This document shows positions 11,674 to 21,310 of a stretch of 52,779 bases of DNA, piece after piece; the stretch's first letter is position 1; the number at the start of each line of letters is the position of its first letter. A model generated the notes under the pieces. It had not been told where the DNA came from, searched no databases, and was given only the letters and a program-made list of their open reading frames with translations. A program made the position numbers and the translations under genes. Where the stretch lies: contig BFEA01000294.1 of assembly GCA_003427395.1 (NCBI GenBank), positions 716,405 through 769,183 on the forward strand, in the 5' to 3' direction. The DNA comes from Chara braunii. Taxonomy: Eukaryota; Streptophyta; Charophyceae; Charales; Characeae.

Positions 11674-12790
11674 CTAGTGCTCAACCTCTGGCTCCCCGGT
11701 TTCCTTATCTTGGGCTTCTTGCAACCTCTGTTTCACTTGGTCCCGACTTAGAAACCTGACCAGTCGTTCTTCTGCAAAGGGCCCTCTCAATCCAACCTCA
11801 TCCAGATCTTGTAGTTCGAAGGTGTTTAATCCCACACGCTTAGCTACCTTGAACCTCCTTCCCAACTGTCCTGACCAAGTGCTTTCTAGTGTCGAATTTA
11901 TGACCCGAACCATCTTTCCCACTTGAAGTGGCTCTTTACAAATAGTCTTGATCCGATCCCACCTGGCTTGTCCTTCATCCTGCTATCAAGGACTCGGTTC
12001 ACGGTTTCTTCCATCGCCTCCTCGTTATTAAGGATCTGCTGACACCGAGCCTCGATCAATTGTTTCGTTGTTAAGTGCGGGTCATCATCCAGCCTGCTCC
12101 AAGTTGATATTAGGGCCTCCATTGGAAAGTCAATCTCCCTTCCGTACCATAGCTCAACTGGGATACAACCTGTGGTCCTCTTTGGAGTCAAGTTTTATGA
12201 GAAAACAGTCTGCTTAAGGTACTTGGGCCAGCTCCCAAGGTCATCTGCTGCTAATTTTGCGATCATGTTCTTCAAGGTTCGGTGCCCCCTCTCCACAGGT
12301 GCGCTAGCATCGGGATGGTATGGCTCAATAAGCGTAATGGGTACACAAAGTCTTTTGAACATGCTCAATACCTCCTGGTTTACAAATTTTGTCTCATTAT
12401 GCGCTACAAACCTCGTGATGAAAAGGTGCCTCAAGTAGAAATCGTCAATCTAGTTTGCCACCCCTTTTCCTGTTTTCTTCTTGAGGGCCACTGCCTCCAC
12501 AAACCCACTCAGGTTGTCTCTAGCGTCAATAATATATATGTACCCTTCCGTAGATACAAGCATAACCGCGAGGTCGAGGTGGACCAAATGCCTCGACCCT
12601 AGCACTCGCGTGAGCCTCAGAGGTTCAAATATGTGAGTCGAACTTTGTTCTGGACAAATTAGACAAGTCTGGCAGTACGTGGCCACCATACTCTCCATCC
12701 TTGGCCAGAAGTAGAGTGGTGCCATTTTGCCAGCGTTCCTTTTGAGGAGCGGTGCCCTCGAGCCAATCCATCATGCATTGCCTTGATTAT
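11674..12790 (-). pseudogene. Integrase of copy A (broken, catalytic Asp lost)
   Basis: Several overlapping minus-strand frames together read as a Ty3/gypsy integrase. From the 5' side these are an HHCC zinc-binding region (HDGLARGH, then CQTCLIC), a DDE core with LDLAVM, then APVERGHRTLKN carrying the Glu, then a C-terminal part ending at 11674 with LESTWSGQLGRRFK and RLVRFLSRD. The second catalytic position, Asp in copy B (VDNRTKF), reads His here (AHNETKF), so this integrase would be inactive even without its frameshifts near 12440 and 11900. It lies directly downstream of RNase H and upstream of the post-pol ORF. Confidence 0.85.
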
Positions 12791-13668
12791 GTCAAACTGT
12801 CTGGACCGCCCACGCACAACCCTTCTGGGCATAGCGTCTTCCTCCCTTTTGAATAAATGTTCATTCTTCAAAACGTACTTCCTGGCTTCCTTCATTTGGA
12901 CATAGAAGAATTCCTTCTCTTCTTGACACTCCGCCCGCTTGTCTTGACCCTGGTTCACCAGGTACTGTTGCAGCCTTTGTTCCCAAGACTCGACCAGGCT
13001 CATAACGGCTTCCCGTCCTCCTTGGACTGCCATTGCTATCAGTTCCTCCCTTGGACCCATTGTCGCTCCCCACGAATCCTTTTCCTCCGTACGACTCTGC
13101 CTTGTGATTGGTCCCTCGCTGGGTTCCACGAATACAGCGGGCGGCCCCTTTTCCAGAGCTTCGATCAACAACTCCTCGGAAGCGCACATTTTGTTCATCA
13201 TTTCGTTGTCCACCACAAGGGTTCCTCGCTCGTAGCCAAGGAATGCATTGATAGGCTCCGCATCCTCTTTCCCTTTCGGTGTGATGCAAATTCGACTCAA
13301 ATCATCAACCTTATTCCTAAGCCCAGCAATCCGTTCGATTTTGTACTCGATCTGCCTGATAAACCCCACCCATTTTCCCACAGTAGGGTCTATAAGCTTG
13401 TAATTTTTTAGGGCCCCTGCAACATTCGTCGGATCGATTCTCAAAATGAAGCATCTACCAAATAGGTAAGCTTGGAAGGTTTTGAGGCAATGAAGCACAA
13501 CTAGTACTTCCTTTTTGAATTGGGAGTAACGTCGTTTCGCATAGTTTAATGTCCTACTCTCGAATCTGATAGGCCTCTCTCTTCCTTCCTCGCCTTTCTG
13601 TATCAGAACCCCTCCCACAACTAAAGGACCTCCGTCACTTTCGAGTATGAACGATCGTCCTACCTCAT
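12791..13668 (-). pseudogene. RNase H and connection to integrase, copy A
   Basis: The minus-strand frame 13618-12659 (319 codons) opens with GGVLIQKGEEGRERPIRFES, then YSQFKKEVLVVLHCLKTF and LRIDPTNVAGALKNY. This pattern gives the Glu and Asp of a gypsy RNase H; the first Asp lies just upstream in another frame. A tether of about 200 residues rich in Glu and Arg follows before the integrase zinc finger. The start at 13618 is internal, because the frame is broken by a shift near 13650, so this is one piece of a pol pseudogene, not a free-standing gene. Confidence 0.85.
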
Positions 13669-14298
13669 CATAAAAGCGTGGAGCGGCGAGGGTAACCTAA
13701 TCCGACGTTAATATGTCCTTGAGGGTTTGGACTGCAGCCTCTCGCTCCTCGGTCCAATCCATTGTCCCTTCCTCGTGAATCATGGCGCAGATAGGTTCTG
13801 CTATCTTGACAAAACCTTTGATAAAGATCCTCCAGAACCCGACAACCCCCAGAAAGGCTCTTACCTCCGTCGTGGTACGGAGGGGAGTTGGCCACTGAGA
13901 AATCTTGTCGGTTTTGGCCGGATCAGACTTTCTCGCATATGACCTGCAACAAAACCCCAAGATGGTCACTCCTGGGACTGCAAGAATACTTTTGGGGCCA
14001 CTGGCAGTAATGTTGTATACCAAGAACCTGCAAAGGAGCTCCTTGATATCCTGCGGATGGTCCCACACAACTTTTGGATCCCAGGCTGAACCTCCGTTTC
14101 GTCCTTTTTCTTGGGCTCCTTTGATCGGGTTGTCATCGATGTAGGGCTCACATTTTGCTGGAAACATATTTCTAGCCACTGCGAGCATTCTCCTTTGTCC
14201 CTCGTCCACTGATTTTGTGAAACCCATCGGGGTTACCTGCATCTGCAATTGGCCTACGGGAGTTTGCATGGCTGTGTAGGGCCTGTCCCGCGTGTCCC
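13669..14298 (-). pseudogene. Reverse transcriptase of copy A, C-terminal half only
   Basis: The minus-strand frame 14338-13697 contains MQTPVGQLQMQVTPMGFT, the catalytic CEPYIDDNPIKG box, and a thumb/connection segment ending QWPTPLRTTTEVRAFLGVVG. The fingers region present in copy B (WIQDLHKLN and VDLYSGYNQL) is missing because pol is fused at about 14298 to LTR sequence. The first 13 or so codons of the open frame are therefore LTR-derived. The YIDD box is shared with copy B, so it is a family trait and not a mutation. Confidence 0.88.
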
Positions 14299-14539
14299 GC
14301 ATGTACTTATTAGTTTCTCGTGGCTTTTTGTCGACCACAACTCCGCGGTCTATTCCTGGTCCTAAAGCTCCGGCAGTCTCGGGCCTCCTCTTGGGTCCTT
14401 GTCGTCGACGATCCTGCCTTAGTTCTTTATCATTTCTTTCTCTCTTGCCTCCTCATTCCGGGTTCCTTTGTCGTGCACATCTTAGCCGTATATCATGTCT
14501 CAAGGGCCGGGACTTGATTTGGAACCAAAGGTCCCGACA
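14299..14539 (-). repeat. 5' LTR stub of copy A
   Basis: Closely matches 6705-6936, the inner end of the 3' LTR. It ends in CCGACA at 14539, reading TGTCGGGACC on the minus strand. The next bases outside are CCGGT, the expected target duplication if this is an intact outer end. Only about 240 bp of the multi-kb LTR survive before the deletion junction with RT. Confidence 0.85.
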
Positions 14540-15165
14540 CCGGTTTGACTTCATAAGGAGGGGGGGGGTGTTACATGCTGCACCTGCACATGGGCCCCAT
14601 TTCAGGGGCCCGATGGTTGCTGAGGGGCCCCCAGGCCGCGTGCCCATCAGACACACGCCCTGGAGGCCCACAGCGGCCCTTAGGCCGTAGGTACGACCTC
14701 GCGACAACATTTGTTTATTTATTTATTCATTTATTTATGTGCTGTCCTATTCGTGTCTGTTGAGACGTCGTTTCAGACTTGCAGTCCCCAAGGCAGTGCC
14801 TTGGGCTTGGAGGCACCAGGAGGCAGGGCCGATAGAGGCCAGGCGCACATTTGGCGCCCTGCTGCATCAGCAGTACGGTCGGGGCCCCTACCGGGTGTCT
14901 AGACCGTGCGGGCTGTTTCTCAGGCCACACAGAGGCACACCGGCTGGCCCAGCGCTGTAGTAGAGGTAGAGGCGTAGGTAGGAGAGGGGCGGAACCCATA
15001 CCTGCAGCGGCGGACTTACCTGGCGCCATAGCTGGGACTCCGCACTCGACCTGGACAGGACGACAACGACACGGCGATCAGTGGACGGCGGCAGTTCCCT
15101 GCAGGTGAGACAACGAAGAGGACGACATCCTCTTCTTCTTCTTCGTCTCGCCCTCCATCTCATCT
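14540..15165. other. GC-rich sequence, no gene identified
   Basis: Contains G-rich and GGGCCC-rich stretches, a (TTTA)n patch at about 14710-14738, and a small CCCAAGGC/GCCTTGGG hairpin at about 14788. Overlapping frames of under 100 codons occur on both strands with no recognisable domain. Similar GGCC-rich sequence occurs at 16290-16480 and 18300-18800, which may be one dispersed repeat type. Confidence 0.4.
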
Positions 15166-15169
15166 CCCC

Positions 15170-15294
15170 CCTTCCTCCTCCTCCTCCTCCTCCTCCTCCT
15201 CCTTCTTCTTCTCTTCTTCTTCTTCTTTCTTCTTCTTCTTCTTCTTCTTCTTCTTCTTTTTCTTCTTCTTCATCTTCTTCTTCTTCTTCTTCTT
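15170..15294. repeat. (TCC)n/(TTC)n microsatellite
   Basis: Pyrimidine triplet runs, first CTC/TCC, then TTC with a few interruptions. The poly-Ser/Leu and poly-Lys/Glu frames here are repeat artefacts. Confidence 0.95.
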
Positions 15295-15295
15295 C

Positions 15296-16024
15296 AGAGA
15301 GAGAGAGAGAGAGAGAGAGAGATTACAGGCAGAGGTTACATCGGGCGTATAGCCCAGGATCTGATTCGACATTTTTGGGGCAGACATTGATTGGAAATTT
15401 GGCAAGCGACTATTTTTGGACTTCGCTATTGTGATCTTGGTCTTCTCCCTCGCCTCCTTCTTCGTCTCGCCTCTGCCCCCCATCTCTCATCCATGGTATC
15501 TCCCCCATCTGTGTGTACAAGGAGGGACCTTTCTTCTGTGTATGCGGTCCCTCCTCTCTCCCTCACATGTGCGGTGTATGATGGGATGTCACGTCAGTCT
15601 CAGTCAGGTCAGGTCATATCTTTGAGTCTTCTACTGCGCTACATTGTGCCATTTTTGTATGTATCGGGATGTACATTGCATTGTCCTTTCCAGTCCTTTT
15701 CATCACAATCCTTGGCTCCATACACATTCCCAACTGGGCATGTGTCAGATACTGATGCACTCAACCCATCACACACCACACATGTGAGAGAGAAGGTAGG
15801 GACCACACACATGGAAGAAAGGTCCCTCCTTGAACACGCACATGGGGAGATACCACAGATGAGGTGAGGGGGGAGGAGCAAGACGGAGATGGAGATGAGG
15901 GAGAAGAGCAAGATTGCGATAGCGGAGTTCAAAAATAGTCTCTCTGTCGAATGTCCAATCAATGTCTGCCGCTACGATGTCGAATCATATCCTGGGCCTT
16001 AAAGCTCGACATAACCTCTGCCTG

Positions 16025-16107
<83 letters not shown>
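15296..16107. repeat. Large inverted repeat bounded by (GA)n and (CT)n
   Basis: Left arm 15296-15605 and right arm 15743-16107 are reverse complements over about 300 bp with moderate divergence, separated by a spacer of about 137 bp. Each arm starts at the outside with (GA)n, then AGGCAGAGGTTA, ATTCGACAT, GCAGACATTGATTGGA, and further inside AAGGAGGGACCTTTCTTC. Both arms therefore encode similar frames on opposite strands (for example RRDLSS followed by SLTC). It could be a fold-back element or two copies of a short repeat inserted head to head. Confidence 0.85.
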
Positions 16108-16109
<2 letters not shown>

Positions 16110-16143
16110 GTCTCTTATACACATCTAGATGTGTATAAGAGAC

Positions 16144-16204
<61 letters not shown>
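16030..16204. repeat. (CT)n microsatellite interrupted by adaptor
   Basis: Pure CT/TC from 16030 to 16107 and from 16146 to 16204, split by the mate-pair adaptor. The true length of this microsatellite is therefore unreliable. Confidence 0.95.
16108..16145. other. Nextera mate-pair junction adaptor (second copy)
   Basis: The same 38-bp double mosaic end as at 10598, here inside a (CT)n run. The short frames that end or begin in it are artefacts. Confidence 0.97.
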
Positions 16205-16206
<2 letters not shown>

Positions 16207-16950
16207 CCCTTTGCAACGCAGTGCTGAAAGCAGCGTGCTGCTCCAAAAGTGTGACGTCCCAAAGAAGTGGGAACTCCTGTCTGCCCATGAGCTGGGCTGA
16301 CCCAGCTATAAGTAGCGCCGGGCCTGGGTGTACTGCGCAGGACCTCCAATCTGGGCCGCGAGATCGTGGGCCCAATCCACGGTCCAGATCACAGGGAAAA
16401 GTCCTGCTCCTGGGCCTGGCCTAAGAACGGCCTGCCTGGGTCCCTACTGGATGTCCAGGTCTTCCCTGCTGATGCAGCAGGGAATGTCCGGCATTGTCTG
16501 CTACCAGACGAAACCAAACCTGGCCAAAAACGCGGCCTTGGTCCGAACAGACATTGGTCTGTTCGGACATTCTGAAAAGTCCAACACGATGCCCTGAAAC
16601 AGACGAAAATAGGACCAGGCAAGGGTCAGCAATAAATAAATAAGTAAATGCTCGAAAACGAGAGCCTGGCTGGCACCAAAAAGGTGTCTTGGCCTAGAAC
16701 ATGGCGGTGGGCCTCCCGGTCTCCCCTCATCTGCTCCTTGTCCCATATGTACTGTATCTTTGATACTCCTTTTTCCCCTTGTGACAGTCACCTACTGGCG
16801 TGAGTTGTGAGTAACCAAGAATCTCTAGTTTCTCCACTGTCTTGTTTGTAATCCAGGGTTTGCAGAACAAGGGTTGCCTGCTTATATCCTCCTTGTTGTT
16901 CCTAAGGCGGTAGTGGCTCAACGATGGACCGTCAAATCAGGGAGAGCCAC
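16205..16950. other. GC-rich unclassified sequence
   Basis: GGGCC-rich DNA with a TATA-like CTATAAGTA at about 16307. No coding region is recognised. It contains the perfect hairpin listed at 16541-16568. Confidence 0.35.
16541..16568. other. Perfect 12-bp hairpin
   Basis: GTCCGAACAGAC, loop ATTG, GTCTGTTCGGAC: a perfect stem with a four-base loop. No function is assigned. Confidence 0.7.
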
Positions 16951-17363
16951 AGTAGCAGAAAAATACCCCCTCCCTTGGGCCTCCCCCCAAGACCAAACTG
17001 GGTCTCGCTCTCCTTTTTTTCCTTTTCTTTTTTTGGTAAACAGGTCACTGTGGTTGTACAGTGGATCATCAACGTATCATGCTTCTGTTCAATTTGTCAT
17101 GCTCTTTTTCTGCCTTACCCTCCCTCTTATCTGAGTAATTATGATATTTGTGTGTTCTATATGGATGTGCATCCCAAGTTGTTTCTGGTTACTCAAAACT
17201 CCTTGATGGCTAATGGACCCACATAATTAAAGTGGCATCCCAGGTGAATAGACTGTATCGCACGAGTTTATCTTGAAGAAACCTAGAGAAGGAAAGTGGC
17301 AAAGCAAGTGCAGGAAGATCTCATGCTAAAATGTATCTCTGGTTGCGACTCGCTTGATGACAG

Positions 17364-17591
17364 CTCATTGCGTGCGGTGATCAAAAAGGGAACCTTATTC
17401 TGTTCTCAGCAACAGGTGTGGAGGACTTTTTCCCGCACATGTCTGATGCTGATAATGTCCCCACGAAACAAGAACCTCTGGTTGCTTCGCATTTGGTTGC
17501 TCTTCTCCGTGGAGCTCATGGGATATCCGCAGTGACAGGAGTGCAAATCAAGCTTGCGAGGAGCAGCGGTATAGATGCGACTCTTGTATCG
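17364..17591 (+). CDS. Candidate host-gene exon (76 codons, unknown protein)
   Basis: A segment open in one frame begins after GATGACAG (AG acceptor at 17362-17363) and ends at TATCG|GTAAGT, a textbook plant-type donor at 17591/17592. It is exactly 228 bp, so phase 0 at both ends. The peptide starts LIACGDQKGN, continues LILFSATGVEDFFPHM and ends GIDATLVS. Its composition is that of an ordinary globular protein, unlike the low-complexity frames around it. I do not recognise the family. Other possible splice signals nearby are TTTTGGTAAACAG|GTCACTG at 17041 and CTCTTGAAG|GTTCAGGAG at about 17856. The latter would start an exon encoding RNILFSTSLETVTF. Whether this is a live gene or a captured fragment cannot be decided here. 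Confidence 0.35.
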
Positions 17592-19320
17592 GTAAGTATG
17601 TCATGCAGCAGAAGCCGGTGCTTCACTCTCCTGTTTGATCCTGCCCCTCAGCTCATGGTTAGGATCTCGTCCCTCTTTGTCACTCTTCTTCTGTAGCGCA
17701 ACTACATAACTGCGTTAAAGAGGTCATGAGATGCAGTGTAGCCACACTTATGCAGTCACACTGTATAAGTCTTACTCATTTAGTCACACTGCATAAGTCA
17801 ATTCTCCGATAGGCTTTTTGCCATCCTGTCTGTGCCGCCTTTGCTAATCTCTTGAAGGTTCAGGAGTCGAGAAACATCCTCTTTAGTACTTCCCTTGAAA
17901 CAGTGACCTTTGTGTTTCCTATCCCTCTGTCTGGACAGCACATGTCGACTGTGACTGTAGCGTTCTCCTTCCTTTGTTCCCCAACCCTTTGCTTCTCTGC
18001 TTCTGTTGTGTATTTGCTGGTTTCTCCTTTAGCACTTCTGCCCTTGACTCCTCTCCTCCTTGTTAGCTTCACTTTCCTCCTCAACTTTGTTCTCCCACTC
18101 GTTCTTCCAATTCTCCTTCCTTCCTTTCCTTTCCCTATATCCAGGCGCTGTTCTTCTCTTTCTGATAAGTCCACCTTCTTTGTTTTTCCTCCCTTCCCCG
18201 CGCCCACTGCCCCCCTCCCCCGGCCCCCGCACTTCTCAACGAGTAATCCTTCATCCAATGTAGAGCGTATTGCGAGGATCTGAGTCCTCGGCAGGCCTAA
18301 GGGGCCCTGTTGCAAATGTGCCCGCCCTAAGTGAAGGCGGGCCTAACAAATCACGAGAGGCCCTCAGCTGTCAATTTCGTATTTGGGGTCCAGGCAGTTG
18401 TGACGCGCCAGTTGGTTGAGGGAAACACAGGCCGAGCAGCAAAGACATTCCACGGCCTTCCAGGCTTTTCCGAAAACGCAGGCCCTGGGCAAGAATTGCA
18501 GCCTCATACACAGACAGTTGGGAGGCCCAACTGAACGAGGCCCAGCAGCTGCAACAGAGGCGCACCGTCCTGGGGCCTACCAGAAGCTTCTGGGCCGAGG
18601 CCCGGCCCAGCCAGGCTGCGAAGGCAGGCAGGCTCTTTCCATATAGGAAAGAGCTCGCTGCCTGGGGAGGCATTCAGCACTTGCATGCTGGCGGCAGCGC
18701 TGCTGGAGCGGACACTCGTAGGCTGCTGCTGGCGCTGAGAGGCAAGGTGCTAGCGCGTGTGGTCGTGCAGGAAGCAGGGCGCTGCTGAGGGCAGCGCCAT
18801 AGCCCAGCCCCCATAGCTGGATGGGATTGGACTACAGTGAGGCGGAGGGGTGGTCTTCGGGTGTACAGAGGGAAGACGTGGGTGTAAGTCGAGGGAGAGA
18901 GAGAAGGATGATGATGATGCTGATGTGAGGGCACATTACCTGACTTCAACAGTTGCATTGTCAATTAGTAGGCAGACAGTAGCTGCGTAGGGAGTAGGCT
19001 GGGCGCCGAGCGCCAAGTAGGGAGAAGGTCCTGCTACTCTTGTGTTGGTGGTGGCGAGAGCAAGCTCTCATTGACATTGGTTTTCAGTGTTACGATTCTC
19101 CATTGGCGTCATATTGGTGCAATGCTGCGTTCTGGACACTGTGATACTATCTGGCCTTCAATGTGATTGTGGATTCTGGGTATTGTCATCTCGCTGTTAA
19201 AGCTAGCAGTCTAGGGGAAAACTACGGGTGCATGTGCGAAGCATCCTTCTATAACTACTATAAGCAGAACTGCGAGGAGGGCATGTATCTAGTCTTTGTC
19301 TCTGAGAAAGGGGAGGCCGT
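17592..19320. other. Unassigned sequence with possible further exon
   Basis: 17856-17960 may be another exon of the candidate gene. 17700-17810 carries short imperfect repeats of AGTCACACTGCATAAGTC type. 17960-18240 is pyrimidine-rich. 18300-18800 is GGCC-rich like 14540-15110. 18980-19320 leads into the gypsy pol with no clear LTR or gag visible. Confidence 0.3.
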
Positions 19321-19330
19321 AAAATCACCC

Positions 19331-20150
19331 CAGAGATAGATTCAGTCGTCGCGCAATATTTTGACCTTTTTTAGGAGCCCACAGGCGTGGTGGAAAGGGA
19401 GGTAGTCCATGCAATAGAGGTTGTCCCAGGTAGTAAGGTGCCTAGAGGACGAATCTATAGGATGTCTCCTGCGGAGTTGGATGAGTTCCGCCACCAGCTC
19501 AAGGAGCTCACAAAGAAGGGATGGATTCGGCCTAGTACCTACCCTTACAGTGCGCCAGTCTTATTTGTTCCTAAGAAGGGAGGTGCACTAAGGATGTGCA
19601 TTGACTATAGGGGCCTCAATGCCATCACTGTAAAGAACGCAGAGCCCCTACCCCGCATCTACGACCTATTGGATAGAGTGCACGGATGTCGGTACTTTAC
19701 TAAGATCTAAAGTCCGGATACCATCAAATTGCCATTAGACCCGAGGACCAGCACAAAATCGCTTTTCAGACTAGGTACGGTCTGTACGAGTTTGTGGTGA
19801 TGCCCTTTGGCCTATGCAATGCCCCTGGGACATTCCAGCACGCCATCAATAGGATATTTCACGAGTACTTAGACATTTTATCACCGTGTACCTCGACGAT
19901 ATCCTTATGTTAGTAAGACTGTAGAGGAGCACGCTGAGAACTTGAAAATAGTGCTAGGTCTCATAAGACAGCACGAATACAAGGTAAACTTGGAGAAATG
20001 CGAGTTCGGTCTCACCAAGATCTTGTACTTGGGTCATGAAATCTCCGCGGATGGGTTGAGGCCGGACGATGCCAAAGTGGCCAGCATACGGGACTGGCCC
20101 AGACCTCAGACTGTTACTGAGGTCCGATCGTTTTGGGGGATGACGGGCTA
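19331..20150 (+). pseudogene. Reverse transcriptase remnant
   Basis: Open from 19387 to 19710: [54 protein letters not shown] and CRYFTKI. A TAG at about 19372 interrupts the frame upstream. A short deletion at about 19708 destroys the DLKSGY start and shifts frame. The following codons still spell a GYHQI-like motif, MPFGL and VYLDDIL across another small deletion near 19882. The frame from 19942 continues LEKCEFGLTKILYLGHE and RPQTVTEVRSFWGMTG, ending in a stop. Several independent lesions mark it as dead. Confidence 0.9.
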
Positions 20151-20920
20151 ATATCGTCCGTTTGTTAAAAACTATAGTACTATAGCTTCCCCAATAATAG
20201 ATCTAACTCGACTTGACACCCCTTGGGAGTGGACTGAAGATGCGAAGCAGCCTTCAAGAAATTGAAGTACGCGCTGACACACTACGCTTCAAACTTCCGG
20301 ATTCCTGAATAGCCTTTTGTCGTGACCACAGGCGTCAACCAATATGGCATAGGTGAGGTCCTTGTGCAAAAGGAGGGGAAAAAGTTTTGAGACCGATCAA
20401 GTATATGAGTAAAAAGATGCCCTCTCAGAAATTGGCCAGATCTACTTGTGAGCGTGAGCTCTATGCCCTGTACCGGACGCTGGTCCATCAGAGACACTAT
20501 CTCCTGGGCAGATTCTTCTATGTGAGGTCTGACCATGAGACCTTGCACTGGATCAAGACACAGCCTGTACTCTTTGACGCACTCAAGTGGTGGATTCAAG
20601 TGATAGACATGTATGACTATCAACTTGATCCAATCAAGGGAGAGTACAGCAAAGTGGTTGATGCACTATCACGCCGGGCAGATTATCTGGGCACGCTAGT
20701 AACCGAGTTTGACATGTCCAACGATGTAACTCAATCCCTGGTGGAAGCCTATCAGGAAGATACAGTTATGTCTGAGATCATTCGCAAATTGGAGGCTAAA
20801 GATAAAGTTACCTACGATGAGTTTGGGCTGGTCAATGGCTTGCTATTTCTTCAAAAGGTTGGGAATAAAAGACTGTGTGTACGTGGAAACCTTCCAGGTT
20901 TGACAACGGGACAAACCTAG
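20151..20920 (+). pseudogene. RNase H remnant
   Basis: The frame is broken near 20245-20385, then open 20387-20920. The open part carries RPIKYMSKKMPSQKLARST, CERELYALYRTLVHQRHYLL, VRSDHETLHW and the tail DALSRRADYLG. It reads on into the start of the integrase N-terminal region (VEAYQEDTVMSEI, LVNGLLFLQK). At about 20895 it jumps to sequence that normally follows the zinc finger (GLTTGQT), so the HHCC zinc-binding domain is deleted. Confidence 0.88.
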
Positions 20921-21310
20921 GACTCAGGCTCTGCTTGGGCTTATCAAGCCCTTGCCGATTCCTGAAGGACTTGCTCAGAGTGAGTTCATGGACTTCATGG
21001 ATACTCTTGTAACCAGGAGGTCTGGGAAAAGACACATCTTCGTTATAGTTCACCGTTTTTCGAAGTATGCAAGACTAATAGCTATGCCAGAGACCGCTAA
21101 AACCGACTACGTCATCAGGTTGTTTATGGATTACAGGGTACGGGACTTTGGCTTTCCTAAGTCCATCATCAATGACAGGGATGTGCGCTTCACAAGCTAA
21201 CAATGGCGAAACACAGCCCAACAGATGGGTACCAGACTGCATATGGCATCAGGTAATCACCCTGAGTCAAACAGATCGGCGGAACAGATGAACCGAGTAG
21301 TGCAGCACCT
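20921..21310 (+). pseudogene. Integrase core remnant
   Basis: The frame 20952-21200 shows SEFMDFMDTLVTRRSGK, FVIVHRFSKYARLIAM and PKSIINDRDVRFTS followed by a stop. A further frame then has SGNHPESNRSAEQMNRVVQH with the catalytic Glu region altered (NRSAEQ, where family members have DGQTE-like sequence). The zinc finger and C-terminal domain are missing. Beyond about 21303 the sequence turns into short repeats and then the satellite. Confidence 0.85.

Larger units (their letters stand above)
2700..14539 (-). mobile_element. Giant Ty3/gypsy LTR retrotransposon, copy A (internally deleted)
   Basis: Read on the minus strand, the element runs from a 5' LTR stub (14539 down to about 14300) directly into the middle of RT, then RNase H, integrase, a post-pol ORF, a long 3' region with three minisatellites, a polypurine tract and a long 3' LTR. 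The whole arrangement is repeated in copy B further right, which still has PR, gag and upstream ORFs. So a deletion removed most of the 5' LTR, gag, PR and the first half of RT here. The 5' stub and the matching end of the 3' LTR differ at about 26 of roughly 230 positions by hand count, which indicates an old insertion. The left boundary is approximate. Confidence 0.85.
19320..21310 (+). mobile_element. Decayed Ty3/gypsy pol, plus strand
   Basis: RT, RNase H and integrase fragments follow one another on the plus strand in the usual gypsy order, with no intact gag, PR or LTR. The RT is of the common IDYRGLNA / YLDD type and is clearly related to the third element at the right end of the window (shared [19 protein letters not shown] and RIYDLLDRV-like segments). 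The right end runs into a satellite array inside the integrase gene. It is the only element on the plus strand. Confidence 0.9.

Noticed and set aside
2700-14539. Copy A as an env-carrying endogenous virus
   Set aside because: The post-pol ORF has no signal peptide, membrane anchor or glycoprotein features.
15081-15483. Frames rich in Ser/Leu and Lys/Glu over the pyrimidine triplet runs
   Set aside because: Products of microsatellite sequence on both strands.
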